The notes under the pieces: generated by a model
Told to the model about the DNA's origin: nothing
The model's database searches: none
What the model saw: the letters and a program-made list of their open reading frames with translations, nothing else
Translations under genes and position numbers: made by a program
NCBI GenBank assembly: GCA_023404675.1
Contig: JAEYAW010000031.1
Coordinates: 1 to 64,000 of the forward strand
Length of the DNA: 64,000 bases
Direction of reading: 5' to 3'
DNA from: Pseudomonadota bacterium
GTDB taxonomy: Bacteria > Pseudomonadota > Alphaproteobacteria > Rhizobiales > Xanthobacteraceae
Shown: positions 1 to 9,894 of the stretch, piece after piece
How positions within the stretch are numbered: the first letter of the stretch is position 1
How the letters are laid out: every line of letters starts with the position of its first letter

Positions 1-1759
1 GGTTCAGGCGGATGTGCAGTTCGCGCAGTTGCTTGGTCGTCGGATCGTTCGGCGCGCCCATCAAGAGGTCCTGCGCCTGCTGGTTCATCGGGAACAGCGT
101 GATCTCGCGCAGGTTCTGCGCGCCGCAAAGCAGCATGACGACGCGATCGATACCGAAGGCGGCGCCGCCATGCGGCGGAGCGCCATACTGGAAGGCGCGG
201 TAGAGCCCGCCGAAGCGTTCCTCGACGTCCGCACGGCTGAGACCGACCAGTTCGAACGCCTTGACCATCGTCTCCGGCGACTGGTTACGGATCGAGCCCG
301 ACGCGATCTCGAAGCCGTTGCACACCGCGTCGTACTGGAACGCCTTGATGGTCAGCGGATCCTGCGTCTGCAGCGCCTCAAGGCCGCCCTGCGGCATCGA
401 GAACGGGTTGTGCGAGAAATCGACCTTCTTCTCGTCCTCGTCGTATTCGTACATCGGGAAATCGACGATCCAGGCCAGCGCGAACTGATCCTTGTCGATC
501 AGGTTCAGCTCCTCGCCGACGCGCGTGCGGGCAAGCCCCGCGAACTTCCAGAACTTCTGCGGATCGCCGGCGACGAAGAAGGCGGCGTCGCCGTCCTTGG
601 TCCCGAGCTGGGCACGGATCGCGGCAGTGCGCTCGGGGCCGATATTGTTGGCGAGCGGACCGGCGCCCTCACCGCCCTCGCGCCACATGATGTAACCGAG
701 GCCGGGCTGGCCTTCGCCCTGCGCCCACGAGTTCATGCGGTCGCAGAACGCGCGGCTGCCGCCGCCCGGCCCGGGAATCGCCCAGACCTGATTCTTCGGG
801 TCTTCCAGCATTCGCGCGAACACCTTGAAGCCGGAGCCGCGGAAATGCTCGGAGACGTCCTGCATCTCCAGCGGATTGCGCAGGTCCGGCTTGTCGGTGC
901 CGTATTTGCGGATGCTGTCGGCAAACGCAATGCGCGGCCAGCCTTTGGTGACGCGCTTGCCGCCCGAAAACTCCTCGAACACGCCGGTAATGACGGGCTC
1001 GAGCGCTGCGAACACGTCTTCCTGCGTGACGAAACTCATCTCGGTGTCGAGCTGATAGAACTCGCCCGGCAGGCGGTCGGCGCGCGGATCCTCGTCGCGG
1101 AAGCACGGCGCGATCTGGAAATAGCGGTCGAAGCCGGACATCATCAGCAGTTGCTTGTACTGCTGCGGCGCCTGCGGCAGCGCGTAAAACTTGCCCGCAT
1201 GGATGCGGCTCGGCACCAGGAAGTCGCGCGCGCCTTCCGGCGAGGATGCGGTGAGGATCGGCGTCTGGAATTCGAAAAAGCCCTGCTGCTTCATGCGGCG
1301 GCGCATCGAGTCGATGATCGCGCTGCGCGTCATGATGTTCTGGTGCAGCTTCTCGCGACGCAGGTCGAGGAAGCGGTATTTGAGGCGGATGTCCTCCGGA
1401 TACTCCTGCTCGCCGAACACCGGCAGCGGCAGTTCACCGGCCGGTCCCAGCACCTCGATCTCGCTGACATAGACCTCGACATCGCCGGTCGGCAGATCGG
1501 AATTGGCCGTGCCCTCGGGGCGCATCCGGACGCGGCCGTCCATGCGCACCACCCACTCGGCGCGCAGCGTCTCGGCCAGCCTGAACGCCGGCGAATCCGG
1601 GTCCACGACGCACTGGGTCAGGCCATAATGGTCGCGAAGATCGATGAACAGCACGCCACCGTGGTCACGGATACGATGGCACCAGCCGGACAGGCGGATG
1701 GTCTGGTCGATGTCCCCGACGCGAAGCGCGCCGCAGGTGTGGGAGCGGTAGCGGTGCAT
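1..1759 (-). CDS. aspS: Aspartyl-tRNA synthetase (3' end cut by window edge)
   Basis: Class II aminoacyl-tRNA synthetase that charges tRNA with aspartate in the cytoplasm. The reverse strand reads open from ATG at 1759 to base 2 (586 codons). The N-terminus MHRYRSHTCGALR is the typical anticodon-binding OB fold start. Motif 2 is visible as FRDEDPRADR and motif 3 as GIDRVVMLL near the C-terminus, with a bacterial insertion domain between. The last residues seen, LRELHIRLN, are close to the family's usual end, so only a few codons are missing. Alphaproteobacterial enzymes are often non-discriminating (charging tRNA-Asn too); I cannot decide that here. Confidence 0.97.
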   Translation of the reverse strand, partial: MHRYRSHTCGALRVGDIDQTIRLSGWCHRIRDHGGVLFIDLRDHYGLTQCVVDPDSPAFRLAETLRAEWVVRMDGRVRMRPEGTANSDLPTGDVEVYVSEIEVLGPAGELPLPVFGEQEYPEDIRLKYRFLDLRREKLHQNIMTRSAIIDSMRRRMKQQGFFEFQTPILTASSPEGARDFLVPSRIHAGKFYALPQAPQQYKQLLMMSGFDRYFQIAPCFRDEDPRADRLPGEFYQLDTEMSFVTQEDVFAALEPVITGVFEEFSGGKRVTKGWPRIAFADSIRKYGTDKPDLRNPLEMQDVSEHFRGSGFKVFARMLEDPKNQVWAIPGPGGGSRAFCDRMNSWAQGEGQPGLGYIMWREGGEGAGPLANNIGPERTAAIRAQLGTKDGDAAFFVAGDPQKFWKFAGLARTRVGEELNLIDKDQFALAWIVDFPMYEYDEDEKKVDFSHNPFSMPQGGLEALQTQDPLTIKAFQYDAVCNGFEIASGSIRNQSPETMVKAFELVGLSRADVEERFGGLYRAFQYGAPPHGGAAFGIDRVVMLLCGAQNLREITLFPMNQQAQDLLMGAPNDPTTKQLRELHIRLN

Positions 1760-1865
1760 GGAAGTCCTGAAAGCCGGAATTGGGGCGCACCCCGTCAGCC
1801 CGCGCGAAATGCAGGCGGCACGGGTTTAACCGAGCCGCCCCGGCCGGGCAACCGTCTCCGCGGGC

Positions 1866-2714
1866 TCAGGCCAGCGGGCGCGAGGGCTGAACCATCAGGG
1901 TCGGCACCCCGCAGGTGCCGCTTTTCACGGTAAAGACCTGCGTTCCGGGTTTCCGGCCCGCCCGGACCTCCGAGACGTCCAGCCCGGCATCGGCCAGCCG
2001 CGCGCGGGCGGCGGCGGCGTCCCCCACCCGCCAGCACAGGCCCCAGAACCGATCCGGCCCGCCGCCGCCGGCCTCGCCGAGGCGGTGGACCACCTCCACG
2101 ATCAGGTCGCCGCACCGGAAGAACATCAGCCGCGCGCCCCAGTCCGGATTGGTGCGGTCGAGCGCCATGTCGAGCCCCAGTCGGGCACCATAGAGCGCCG
2201 CCGCCCGCTCCGGCGCGGGGGTGTTGACGACCACATGATCGAGCCCCTCGACCGGACTGTCGCCCGCGGGCTCCGACACCGGCCTCTCGCCGGCCGGTTC
2301 GAGAAAAAACAGCCGTACGCCATGAGTGGCCGCTGTCGCGGCCCGCGTCCGCCGCCACGACAGCCTCGCCCCGCTCGCTGCGTCGATGCTGCCGGCTTCA
2401 CGGATCTCGTCAGGCGTCAGCGCCAGACGCGACAGCCGCCGGTGCATCCGCTCGATATCGCTGACACGAAAAACCAGACTGGCGAGCCCCTCGCCGCTGG
2501 CATCGAGCGTCTGGCGAACATGTTGCGCAGCCACGCCCTCGCCGTGAGCCGCCATCAGTTCGACGGATGTGTTGGCAAGCGTGAAGATCGCCGTTTCGAC
2601 ACCATCACCGATGGCCCGCCACGACACCTCGCGCCCGAGCAGCAGGCGATAGGCATCGATCGCAATCCCGACATCGCGAACGAGAACGACCACGTGGTCC
2701 AGCCCGCTAATCAT
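1866..2714 (-). CDS. Two-domain VOC (glyoxalase-like) family protein
   Basis: 282-residue protein with two vicinal-oxygen-chelate modules: ISGLDHVVVLVRDV opens the first (about residues 1-120) and VEGLDHVVVNTPAPERAAALYGARLG the second (about 155-275). VOC proteins include metal-dependent dioxygenases, lyases and resistance proteins; the substrate cannot be read from sequence. I chose ATG at 2714 (MISGLDHV) because the extra upstream residues of the open frame (MGRFGQKPRGG) are outside the domain. It lies downstream of and antiparallel to the chemoreceptor gene, with 143 bp between their starts. Confidence 0.85.
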   Translation of the reverse strand: MISGLDHVVVLVRDVGIAIDAYRLLLGREVSWRAIGDGVETAIFTLANTSVELMAAHGEGVAAQHVRQTLDASGEGLASLVFRVSDIERMHRRLSRLALTPDEIREAGSIDAASGARLSWRRTRAATAATHGVRLFFLEPAGERPVSEPAGDSPVEGLDHVVVNTPAPERAAALYGARLGLDMALDRTNPDWGARLMFFRCGDLIVEVVHRLGEAGGGGPDRFWGLCWRVGDAAAARARLADAGLDVSEVRAGRKPGTQVFTVKSGTCGVPTLMVQPSRPLA

Positions 2715-2857
2715 CGGCGGCCCGCCGCGCGGCTTTTGCCCAAATCTGCCCAAATCACCAAAGTCATTACCTACTCTAGCACCTTTTTAAGACAAATTTG
2801 ATTATATCCGTTCACATTCGTGGCGTGCTTCCTCTTTCGCGCAAAGGCGCCACCACG

Positions 2858-4534
2858 ATGCTTACGAACGTCTCCCTGAAAGCTAAGCTTCTGATCGTTC
2901 TGTCCTTTCTTCTCGTCATCCTGGCGGGGACAGGTGTCTTCTCGTGGTATCAGATGAGGCAGCTCAACGCCCTCACCGAAGACATCAACACAAACTGGCT
3001 CCCGAGCGTCCAGTATCTCAGCGAAATGCGGGTTCAGTCGTCCCGGATGCGGTCGTCGGTGCGCAGCATTCTGCTCTCGACCGACAAGAACAAAGCCGCC
3101 GAACAGCGGCTCGAGAATTTCAGGCAGCTCTTCGATCAGGCCTACAAAGCTTACCAGCCGCTCATCAGCTCTCCCGAAGAGAAGCTGCTGGCGGACGAAA
3201 TGAGCCGCCAGTGGGCCCAATCGCTGCAAATGACGGACACGATCCTCGCGGACTATCGCAGCGACAATCTGGAGAAGGCGCGACAGTTCCTGCTCGGCGA
3301 CTACACCAAGTCCTCGCTCGACATGGACACGACGATGGCGAAGCTGGTCGACCTCAACGCGAAGGGATCCGAGAAAGCCGCCAAGGACTCCGAGGCCCAA
3401 TACGCCTTCTCGGTAACGACGCTGGTCACGGTGCTGCTGCTCGCGATCCTGACCGGCGGGACCGCGGCCACCCTGATGACGGTCGACTTCTCGCGCGGCA
3501 TCGCGTCGATCCTGAAGCCGATGACCTCGCTGGCCAACAACGACCTCACTGTCGACATTCCCCATCAGGGCAAGCGCACAGAGATCGGCCAGATCGCGGA
3601 CGCGCTTCAGGTGTTCAAGAACGCCCTCATCGCCGCGCGCAATCTTGACGAGGCGGCCCGCGCCGAGAACGCGGCCAAGGCTGTCCGCGCCGAGCAGATC
3701 GGCCACCTCACCCAGAACTTCGACAGCATGATCTCCGAACTGGTCGGCTCGCTCGCCGCCGCCTCCACCGAGATGCGCGCCTCCGCCAACAGCCTGACCC
3801 ACACCTCCGAACTGACGATGAAGCTGTCCACCTCGGCGGCCGATGCCTCGCAATCGGTGTCGCAGAACATCCAGTCCGTCGCCGCCGCGACGGAGGAAAT
3901 CACCGCCTCGGTCGGCGAGATCAGCCGGCAGGTCCATGAATCGAGTCGCATCGCCGACAGGGCGGTCGCCCAGGCCAAGCAGACGGACGACAACATCAAC
4001 CGCCTGCTCACCGCAACCAGCCGCATCGACCACGTCGTCAAGCTGATCTCGGACGTCGCCGACCAGACCAACCTGCTCGCGCTCAACGCCACCATCGAGG
4101 CCGCGCGCGCCGGCGAGGCGGGCCGCGGCTTCGCCGTGGTCGCGTCCGAAGTGAAAGCCCTCGCCTCCCAGACCGCCAAGGCCACCGAGGAGATCAGCGC
4201 GCAGATCGCCGACATGCAGGCCGCGAGCGGGGAGACCGTCACCGCGATCCGCGAGATTTCGTCGACCATCAACATGATCTCGGAAGCCTCCTCCGCGATC
4301 GCCGCCGCGATCGAGGAACAGGGTGCAGCCACGCAGGAGATCGCGCGCAACGTGCAGCAGTCGGCGCAACTCTCCAACCGCGTCGCCTCCGAGACAACGG
4401 AGGTGTGCCAGGGCGCCGGGCAAACCAGCGCCGCCTCCAGCCAGGTGCTGAGCGCGGCGCAATCGCTGTCCAGCGAGAGCGAGCGCCTCAAGAGCGAGGT
4501 CGAGACCTTCATCACCGCCGTCCGTGCCGCCTGA
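2858..4534 (+). CDS. Methyl-accepting chemotaxis protein
   Basis: 558-residue transmembrane chemoreceptor. The N-terminus MLTNVSLKAKLLIVLSFLLV gives the first membrane segment, followed by a helical periplasmic four-helix-bundle type sensor (about 31-185), a second membrane segment (VTTLVTVLLLAILTGGTAA), a HAMP linker and a long cytoplasmic coiled coil. The signalling tip is clear (DQTNLLALNATIEAARAGE, about residues 400-420). No C-terminal receptor-tethering pentapeptide of the NWETF type is present. No che genes lie nearby, so this is an orphan receptor. A strong terminator follows at 4559. Ligand unknown. Confidence 0.93.
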   Translation: MLTNVSLKAKLLIVLSFLLVILAGTGVFSWYQMRQLNALTEDINTNWLPSVQYLSEMRVQSSRMRSSVRSILLSTDKNKAAEQRLENFRQLFDQAYKAYQPLISSPEEKLLADEMSRQWAQSLQMTDTILADYRSDNLEKARQFLLGDYTKSSLDMDTTMAKLVDLNAKGSEKAAKDSEAQYAFSVTTLVTVLLLAILTGGTAATLMTVDFSRGIASILKPMTSLANNDLTVDIPHQGKRTEIGQIADALQVFKNALIAARNLDEAARAENAAKAVRAEQIGHLTQNFDSMISELVGSLAAASTEMRASANSLTHTSELTMKLSTSAADASQSVSQNIQSVAAATEEITASVGEISRQVHESSRIADRAVAQAKQTDDNINRLLTATSRIDHVVKLISDVADQTNLLALNATIEAARAGEAGRGFAVVASEVKALASQTAKATEEISAQIADMQAASGETVTAIREISSTINMISEASSAIAAAIEEQGAATQEIARNVQQSAQLSNRVASETTEVCQGAGQTSAASSQVLSAAQSLSSESERLKSEVETFITAVRAA

Positions 4535-4558
4535 TCCTCGCGGCACCCGGCAAAAGAC

Positions 4559-4589
4559 AAAGGGGCCCCGGTTCCGGCGGCCCCTTTTT
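4559..4589 (+). terminator. Rho-independent terminator of the chemoreceptor gene
   Basis: AAAGGGGCC-CCGG pairs with CCGG-C-GGCCCCTTT across a TT loop (one bulged C), followed by further T residues, 25 bp after the chemoreceptor stop codon. Confidence 0.8.
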
Positions 4590-4781
4590 CGTGTCCGCGA
4601 ACAGGAGAACGCGGCGTGAAAGCCCTTGACACCCGGGCCGTTTCGTCCGAACGGCTGCCTTGCGGCCTGCAGCACGTTCCGCTCAAATCGGCGCGGATCG
4701 CACTTCCGGCCCCCGATTGATCGCATCTTCTGGCGGCAGGCCGCTTTCCACTTCGCCGGAAAATGCTCTAATGGACGGCTT

Positions 4782-5927
4782 ATGGACCTTATCACCACCA
4801 CCGCCGCACTCACTGCGGCGTGCGACCGCCTTGCCAAGTTTCCCGTCATTACCGTCGATACGGAGTTTCTCCGGGAGACGACTTATTATCCATTGCTTTG
4901 CGTCGTGCAGATGGCTTGCGCAGATGAGGCGGTGGTTATCGATGCACTGGCGGAAGGAATCGATCTTGCTCCGTTCTTCGCGCTGATGGAGAACGAGAAG
5001 GTTCTGAAAATCTTCCACGCAGCCCGGCAGGACATCGAGATCATCTGGCATCTCGCCAACACCATTCCGCATCCGATTTTTGACACGCAGGTCGCGGCAA
5101 TGGTGCTCGGCTATGGCGACTCGATCGCCTACGACCAACTGGTCGAGCGCATCACCGGCCACCGGCCGGACAAGACCCACCGTTTCACCGACTGGTCGCA
5201 TCGCCCGCTCACCGGCGAGCAGGTCAACTATGCCGTCGCGGACGTGACGCATCTGCGCGATGTCTTCGCCGCGCTGGACGCCGACCTGCGCAAGCGGGGC
5301 CGCAATGAGTGGGTCAGCGAGGAGATGGAAATCCTCACCTCGCCCAAGACCTACGATTTCGATCCGGCCCGCGCCTGGGAGCGGCTGAGGACGCGGGTCC
5401 GCAAGCCGAAGGAACTCGCCGTTCTGATGGAGGTCGCCGCCTGGCGCGAGCAGGAGGCGCAGAGCCGCGACGTGCCGCGCAGCCGCATCCTGAAGGACGA
5501 CGCGCTCGGCGACATCGCGACCCATGCGCCGACCAGCATCGAGCGGCTCGCCAATCTGCGGTCCGTGCCCAAGGGCTTCGATCGCTCCAAGTGGGGCGCA
5601 GATGTCATTGCGGCGGTCAAGCGTGGCATCGCGCGCGATCCCGCCACGCTTCCTAAGATCGAGAAGCCCCGCAACAACGCCAACACCGCCGCCACCGTCG
5701 AACTGCTCAAGGTTCTGCTGCGCATGACCTCCGAACAGCATGGCGTGGCCAGCAAGGTGATCGCCACGGTCGACGACCTGGAGCAGATCGCCGGCGACGA
5801 CAATGCCAGCGTCAGCGCCCTGCACGGCTGGCGGCGCGACCTGTTCGGCGAGGCGGCGCTGGCGCTGAAACATGGCCGCGTCGCGCTGGCCATGGAGAAG
5901 GGCCGCGTGGTCAAGATCGAGCGCTGA
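4782..5927 (+). CDS. rnd: Ribonuclease D
   Basis: 381-residue 3'-5' exoribonuclease involved in tRNA and small RNA 3' maturation. The DEDDy exonuclease signature is visible: Exo I DTE at residues 26-28, Exo II in FHAARQDIEIIW, and Exo III YAVADVTHL (Tyr plus Asp). An HRDC domain follows (about 205-285, REQEAQSRDVPRSRILKDD). Start ATG at 4782 gives MDLITTTAALTAACDRL, the normal beginning; the frame is open upstream but with unrelated residues. Sits alone between the chemoreceptor and the convergent ppx gene. Confidence 0.95.
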   Translation: MDLITTTAALTAACDRLAKFPVITVDTEFLRETTYYPLLCVVQMACADEAVVIDALAEGIDLAPFFALMENEKVLKIFHAARQDIEIIWHLANTIPHPIFDTQVAAMVLGYGDSIAYDQLVERITGHRPDKTHRFTDWSHRPLTGEQVNYAVADVTHLRDVFAALDADLRKRGRNEWVSEEMEILTSPKTYDFDPARAWERLRTRVRKPKELAVLMEVAAWREQEAQSRDVPRSRILKDDALGDIATHAPTSIERLANLRSVPKGFDRSKWGADVIAAVKRGIARDPATLPKIEKPRNNANTAATVELLKVLLRMTSEQHGVASKVIATVDDLEQIAGDDNASVSALHGWRRDLFGEAALALKHGRVALAMEKGRVVKIER

Positions 5928-6076
5928 GGCATTGGGCCCGGCACCTGCGCCTGTCCAACCGGCTGGGCGTCTTTTGCCCCGGCGGCAGGCCCGGCAGCCA
6001 CGAGGTGACGATCACCTATCCGTCGCTGACGGCGGAAAAATTCATCCAGGCAGGCCGCGATTGGCGCAGGCGGGTC

Positions 6077-7666
6077 TTATCGGCTCGCCACCACCATCTT
6101 GCCGCTTCGTCCGACCAGACGGGCCAGCTGCTTGAAGCGGCTGGCGACGCGATCCATCGCCAGCGCCTCGATTCGCGGGGCGAATGTCAGATCGAGCGCA
6201 CGCCCGCGCACCGAAAGACCGGCATATGGCAGAACGCCATGGCGCGAGCCCGACAGCAGATGCGCAACCCGGAACATGGCCCCCAGCACGCGTGCCCGCT
6301 CCAGCATCGCATGACTCAACAGATCGCGAAGCGCCTGGGGTGGCTCGTTGCCGGGATTGAGGCCCGCGTAGCGATAATAGATGGCGAGCGCCAGAAACAC
6401 CCGCTCGGCGTGGGTGATCGAGCCGAAATTGCCGTTGGTGATCATGCTGATCGCCTGCTCGCCCCGATGATCGGGATGGGCGCGCCATGCGATATCCGAC
6501 AGAAGACAGGCGACATGGCGCAGCCGGCGATCGTCGGGCGTCTCGCGCAGGCCGGAGACCTTCACGAAACGATCGGTCCAGTCGATCAGATCGATCGCAT
6601 GTTTCGGATCGCGCGAGCGCACCTCGTTGAGCGCCTCTGCCGTCGCGATCAGGCCGTCGCGGATCCGCTCGCGTTCCGGCATCACCTCGAAGAGCAGCCC
6701 CTCACGCACCCCGTATGTCGAAAACACGATGTTCTTCGGCCGCCCGACGCGGATCACATATTCCAGCACCAGCGCGGCATAGGCAAGCAGGGGGCGACGC
6801 GCATCGGTGACATCCTCGACATTCGCCAGCATGTTGGCGGGCGCCAGCCTGCGTACTCTCTTGACGAAATCGAGGGCCGCAGCAGCGGAAATCGAATAGC
6901 CGTGCATCACCATCAGCGGGTAGCCGCTCTGAATGATGTGGATCCGGGCGAGCGCGCGCCAGGTGCCGCCGACGGCATAGAACGTGCGGCCGCGCACCGC
7001 CTTCAATTGCTCGGCGTCATCAAGCGAGGTCTTGACGATGCGCTCGGCGCGCTTGAGCGAATTCTTCGACGCGTCGAGCAGGGCCAGTCCGCCAAGCGGC
7101 AATGTGAGACCGCGGCGGATGCGGTGCCCCTTGACGTCGATCAGTTCAAGCGAACCGCCGCCCAGGTCGCCGACGACGCCATCCGGCTTGTGAACGCCGG
7201 ACACGACACCGACCGCCGACAGATAAGCCTCGCGCTGACCGGACAGAATCTCGATCGGAACCCGGCAGATTTGCTCTGCCTTGGCGATGAAATCCGGTCC
7301 ATTCGACGCGTCGCGGCATGCCGCCGTCGCGATGGCATGGATGCGCTCCACCTTCATGACATTGCACAGCGCGCGAAACCGTCTCAGCGCGACCAGCGCC
7401 TTGTCGACCGCATCGGGCGCGAGCAGACCGGTCGACTGGACCTCGCGGCCGAGCGCGCACAGCGTCTTCTCGTTGAAGACCGGGGTCAGCCCCCGCGTCG
7501 CCCCGTCATAAACGACGAGACGAACGGAGTTCGAACCGATGTCGATGACGCCAACACTCGCTGCCGAGAGGTCGCGCCTATTTCCCTGACGGCGGTGGGG
7601 GCGGAGACTGACGCTCCGAGCGGCGCGTGAGACGGCGCGGTGAGGATTCCTTGAGCGACTTTCCAC
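6077..7666 (-). CDS. ppx: Exopolyphosphatase / guanosine pentaphosphatase family
   Basis: 529-residue ASKHA-fold phosphatase predicted to hydrolyse polyphosphate (and possibly pppGpp). The phosphate-binding signature VGVIDIGSNSVRL begins at residue 38 and GVVGDLGGGSLEL is the second phosphate loop; the C-terminal half is the helical HD-like region. It is transcribed with ppk just upstream. No ATG, GTG or TTG lies in frame between 7666 and the signature, so the start must be at 7666 or beyond, which places the first 29 codons inside the end of ppk in another frame. Polyphosphate synthesis and breakdown are therefore encoded as one overlapping unit. Confidence 0.93.
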   Translation of the reverse strand: MESRSRNPHRAVSRAARSVSLRPHRRQGNRRDLSAASVGVIDIGSNSVRLVVYDGATRGLTPVFNEKTLCALGREVQSTGLLAPDAVDKALVALRRFRALCNVMKVERIHAIATAACRDASNGPDFIAKAEQICRVPIEILSGQREAYLSAVGVVSGVHKPDGVVGDLGGGSLELIDVKGHRIRRGLTLPLGGLALLDASKNSLKRAERIVKTSLDDAEQLKAVRGRTFYAVGGTWRALARIHIIQSGYPLMVMHGYSISAAAALDFVKRVRRLAPANMLANVEDVTDARRPLLAYAALVLEYVIRVGRPKNIVFSTYGVREGLLFEVMPERERIRDGLIATAEALNEVRSRDPKHAIDLIDWTDRFVKVSGLRETPDDRRLRHVACLLSDIAWRAHPDHRGEQAISMITNGNFGSITHAERVFLALAIYYRYAGLNPGNEPPQALRDLLSHAMLERARVLGAMFRVAHLLSGSRHGVLPYAGLSVRGRALDLTFAPRIEALAMDRVASRFKQLARLVGRSGKMVVASR

Positions 7667-9791
7667 GGCCAGACAGACTCGGATTTGTCATGAAGTAGTT
7701 GTGGGCGTTGAAAGGTTCCTCACCCTTCGCTGCCTTCATACGCGTCGACGTGCCGTCGGGCAACAATAGCCAGCTCTGTTCATTGTCTTTCAGGTTCGCG
7801 ACCATGATCTGGTCGAGCACCTGTTGATGAACCGTGGGATTTTGCAAGGGACACAGCGCCTCGACGCGGCGGTCGAGGTTACGCGGCATCATGTCCGCTG
7901 ATGAAATATAAACCGCTGCCTTCGAGGAAGGCAGTCCATGGCCATTGCCGAAACAATAGATTCGGCCGTGCTCCAGGAACCTGCCAACGATCGACTTGAC
8001 CCTGATATTCTCAGACAATCCGGGGACTCCGGGCCGCAGACAGCAGATGCCGCGGGCCACCAATTCCACCGGAACGCCGGCCTGCGACGCAGCATAGAGC
8101 GCATCGATGATATCCGGATCCACCAACGCGTTCATCTTCATCCAGATCGCGGCGGGCTTGCCGGCCCGCGCGAACGCGATTTCGCTGTGGATATGTTCGA
8201 GAATGCGCGCGCGCAACGTGAGCGGCGACACCGCCATCTTCTCGATGTCGCTCGGCTCCGCATAACCCGTCACGTAGTTGAAGATGCGGGCCACGTCCCG
8301 GCCGATCACCTCGTCCGACGTGAAGTACGACAGATCCGTATAGATGCGCGCCGTGACGGGATGATAATTGCCGGTCCCGGTGTGGACGTACGTCACGAGC
8401 GATCCGCCCTCGCGCCGCACGACCAGCGACAGCTTGGCATGCGTCTTGAGTTCGAGGAAACCGTAGACGACCTGCACGCCGGCGCGCTCCAGGTCGCGCG
8501 CCCAGCGGATATTCGCTTCCTCGTCGAAGCGCGCCTTCAGTTCGATCAGCGCCGTGACGGACTTGCCGGCCTCGGCGGCCTCCGCAAGCGTCCGCACGAT
8601 CGGCGAGTTGGTCGAGGTCCGGTACAGCGTCTGCTTGATCGCGACGACATCGGGGTCGCGTGCAGCCTGTTGCAGGAACTGCACGACGACATCGAAGGAC
8701 TCATAAGGATGGTGAACAACCAGATCCTTCTCCCGGATCGCCGCGAAGATATCGCCGCCATGATCGCGCACCCGCTCCGGATAGCGCGGCACGTAAGGTG
8801 TGAATTCGAGATCCGGCCGGTCGACCCGCGTGAGCTGCGACAGTTCGTTCATCGCAAGGATGCCGTCGACGAGAATAAATTCGTCGTCCGAAACCGAGAG
8901 CGCGCGCTGCACGAAGACGCGCAGCGGCTCCGGCATGGTGGACTCCATTTCAAGACGGATCACCGATCCGCGACGGCGGCGCTTCAGCGCGGTCTCGAAC
9001 AGGCGCACGAGGTCCTCGGCTTCCTCCTCGATTTCCAGTTCGGAGTCACGAATGACGCGGAAGGCGCCCTGCCCTTCGACGACGTATCCCGGAAACAGAC
9101 GTCCGATGAACAGCCCGGTGGCCTGCTCGAGGGTCATGACACGGATCGTGCCGTTGCGGCCGGGAGGCAGCCGGATGAAGCGGTCGATCTTTCCGGGCAT
9201 GCGGATCAGCGCGTCCATCCCCTTGCCGTCGGAGAGGCGCGACAGATGCAGCGCGATCGTGAAGCCGAGATTCGGAATGAACGGGAATGGATGCGCCGGA
9301 TCGATCGCCAGCGGCGTCAGCAGCGGGAAAATGTTGTGGAGAAAGAAGGTCTCGACCCAGGCCCGCTCGGTCTTGGTGACGTCGCGGCCATCCACGAGCA
9401 CGATCCCGACGTCGGTCAGCATCGCGCGCAGATCGCGCCAGATCGCCTGCTGGTCGATGGCGAGCGACGACACCGCTTCGTTGATCCGGGCGAGTTGTTC
9501 GGCGGGGGTCAGCCCGTCCGGACTGCGCTCGTTGATGCCTTCCCGGACCTGTGCCCGCAGACCCGCGACGCGGACCATGAAGAATTCATCGAGATTGTTG
9601 GCCGAGATCGACAGAAACCGGACCCGCTCGAGCGCGGGATGGTTGTGATTGACCGCCTCCTCCAGAACGCGGCGATTGAAATGCAGCCACGACAGTTCGC
9701 GATTGATGAATCGCTCCGGGAGGGCGGTGATCGCCGGCAGCTCGACTACATCGTTTTTATCAGAGTTATCAATATTTTGGGGGGTATCCAT
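7578..9791 (-). CDS. ppk: Polyphosphate kinase 1
   Basis: 737-residue enzyme that makes inorganic polyphosphate from ATP. RFINRELSWLHFNRRVLEEA is the classic N-terminal domain start, and the two catalytic histidine regions of the phospholipase-D-like core are seen as ELKTHAKLSLVVRR (autophosphorylated His) and FLEHGRIYCFGNG. I chose ATG at 9791 (MDTPQNIDNSDKND); the upstream extension looks non-coding. The stop codon lies inside the ppx gene, an 89-bp overlap. Confidence 0.96.
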   Translation of the reverse strand: MDTPQNIDNSDKNDVVELPAITALPERFINRELSWLHFNRRVLEEAVNHNHPALERVRFLSISANNLDEFFMVRVAGLRAQVREGINERSPDGLTPAEQLARINEAVSSLAIDQQAIWRDLRAMLTDVGIVLVDGRDVTKTERAWVETFFLHNIFPLLTPLAIDPAHPFPFIPNLGFTIALHLSRLSDGKGMDALIRMPGKIDRFIRLPPGRNGTIRVMTLEQATGLFIGRLFPGYVVEGQGAFRVIRDSELEIEEEAEDLVRLFETALKRRRRGSVIRLEMESTMPEPLRVFVQRALSVSDDEFILVDGILAMNELSQLTRVDRPDLEFTPYVPRYPERVRDHGGDIFAAIREKDLVVHHPYESFDVVVQFLQQAARDPDVVAIKQTLYRTSTNSPIVRTLAEAAEAGKSVTALIELKARFDEEANIRWARDLERAGVQVVYGFLELKTHAKLSLVVRREGGSLVTYVHTGTGNYHPVTARIYTDLSYFTSDEVIGRDVARIFNYVTGYAEPSDIEKMAVSPLTLRARILEHIHSEIAFARAGKPAAIWMKMNALVDPDIIDALYAASQAGVPVELVARGICCLRPGVPGLSENIRVKSIVGRFLEHGRIYCFGNGHGLPSSKAAVYISSADMMPRNLDRRVEALCPLQNPTVHQQVLDQIMVANLKDNEQSWLLLPDGTSTRMKAAKGEEPFNAHNYFMTNPSLSGRGKSLKESSPRRLTRRSERQSPPPPPSGK

Positions 9792-9894
9792 TGGATCTTC
9801 CAGGCCGGAGGGCATCAAGAGGGCGAGCCGCCGGCGCAAAATGCTTCAGCGCTATGACACTTCCATGACAATGATGGTCGGGCGATTTGCCGCG

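Noticed and set aside
14..1933. A 639-codon open frame on the + strand
   Set aside because: It runs antisense to aspS and has the Arg/Asp/Ala-rich composition of a high-GC shadow frame; the reverse strand encodes every AspRS motif.
2771..4849. A 692-codon open frame on the - strand
   Set aside because: It is the mirror of the chemoreceptor gene; translated text is low-complexity Gly/Arg/Asp with no domain, while the + strand carries the full MCP signature.
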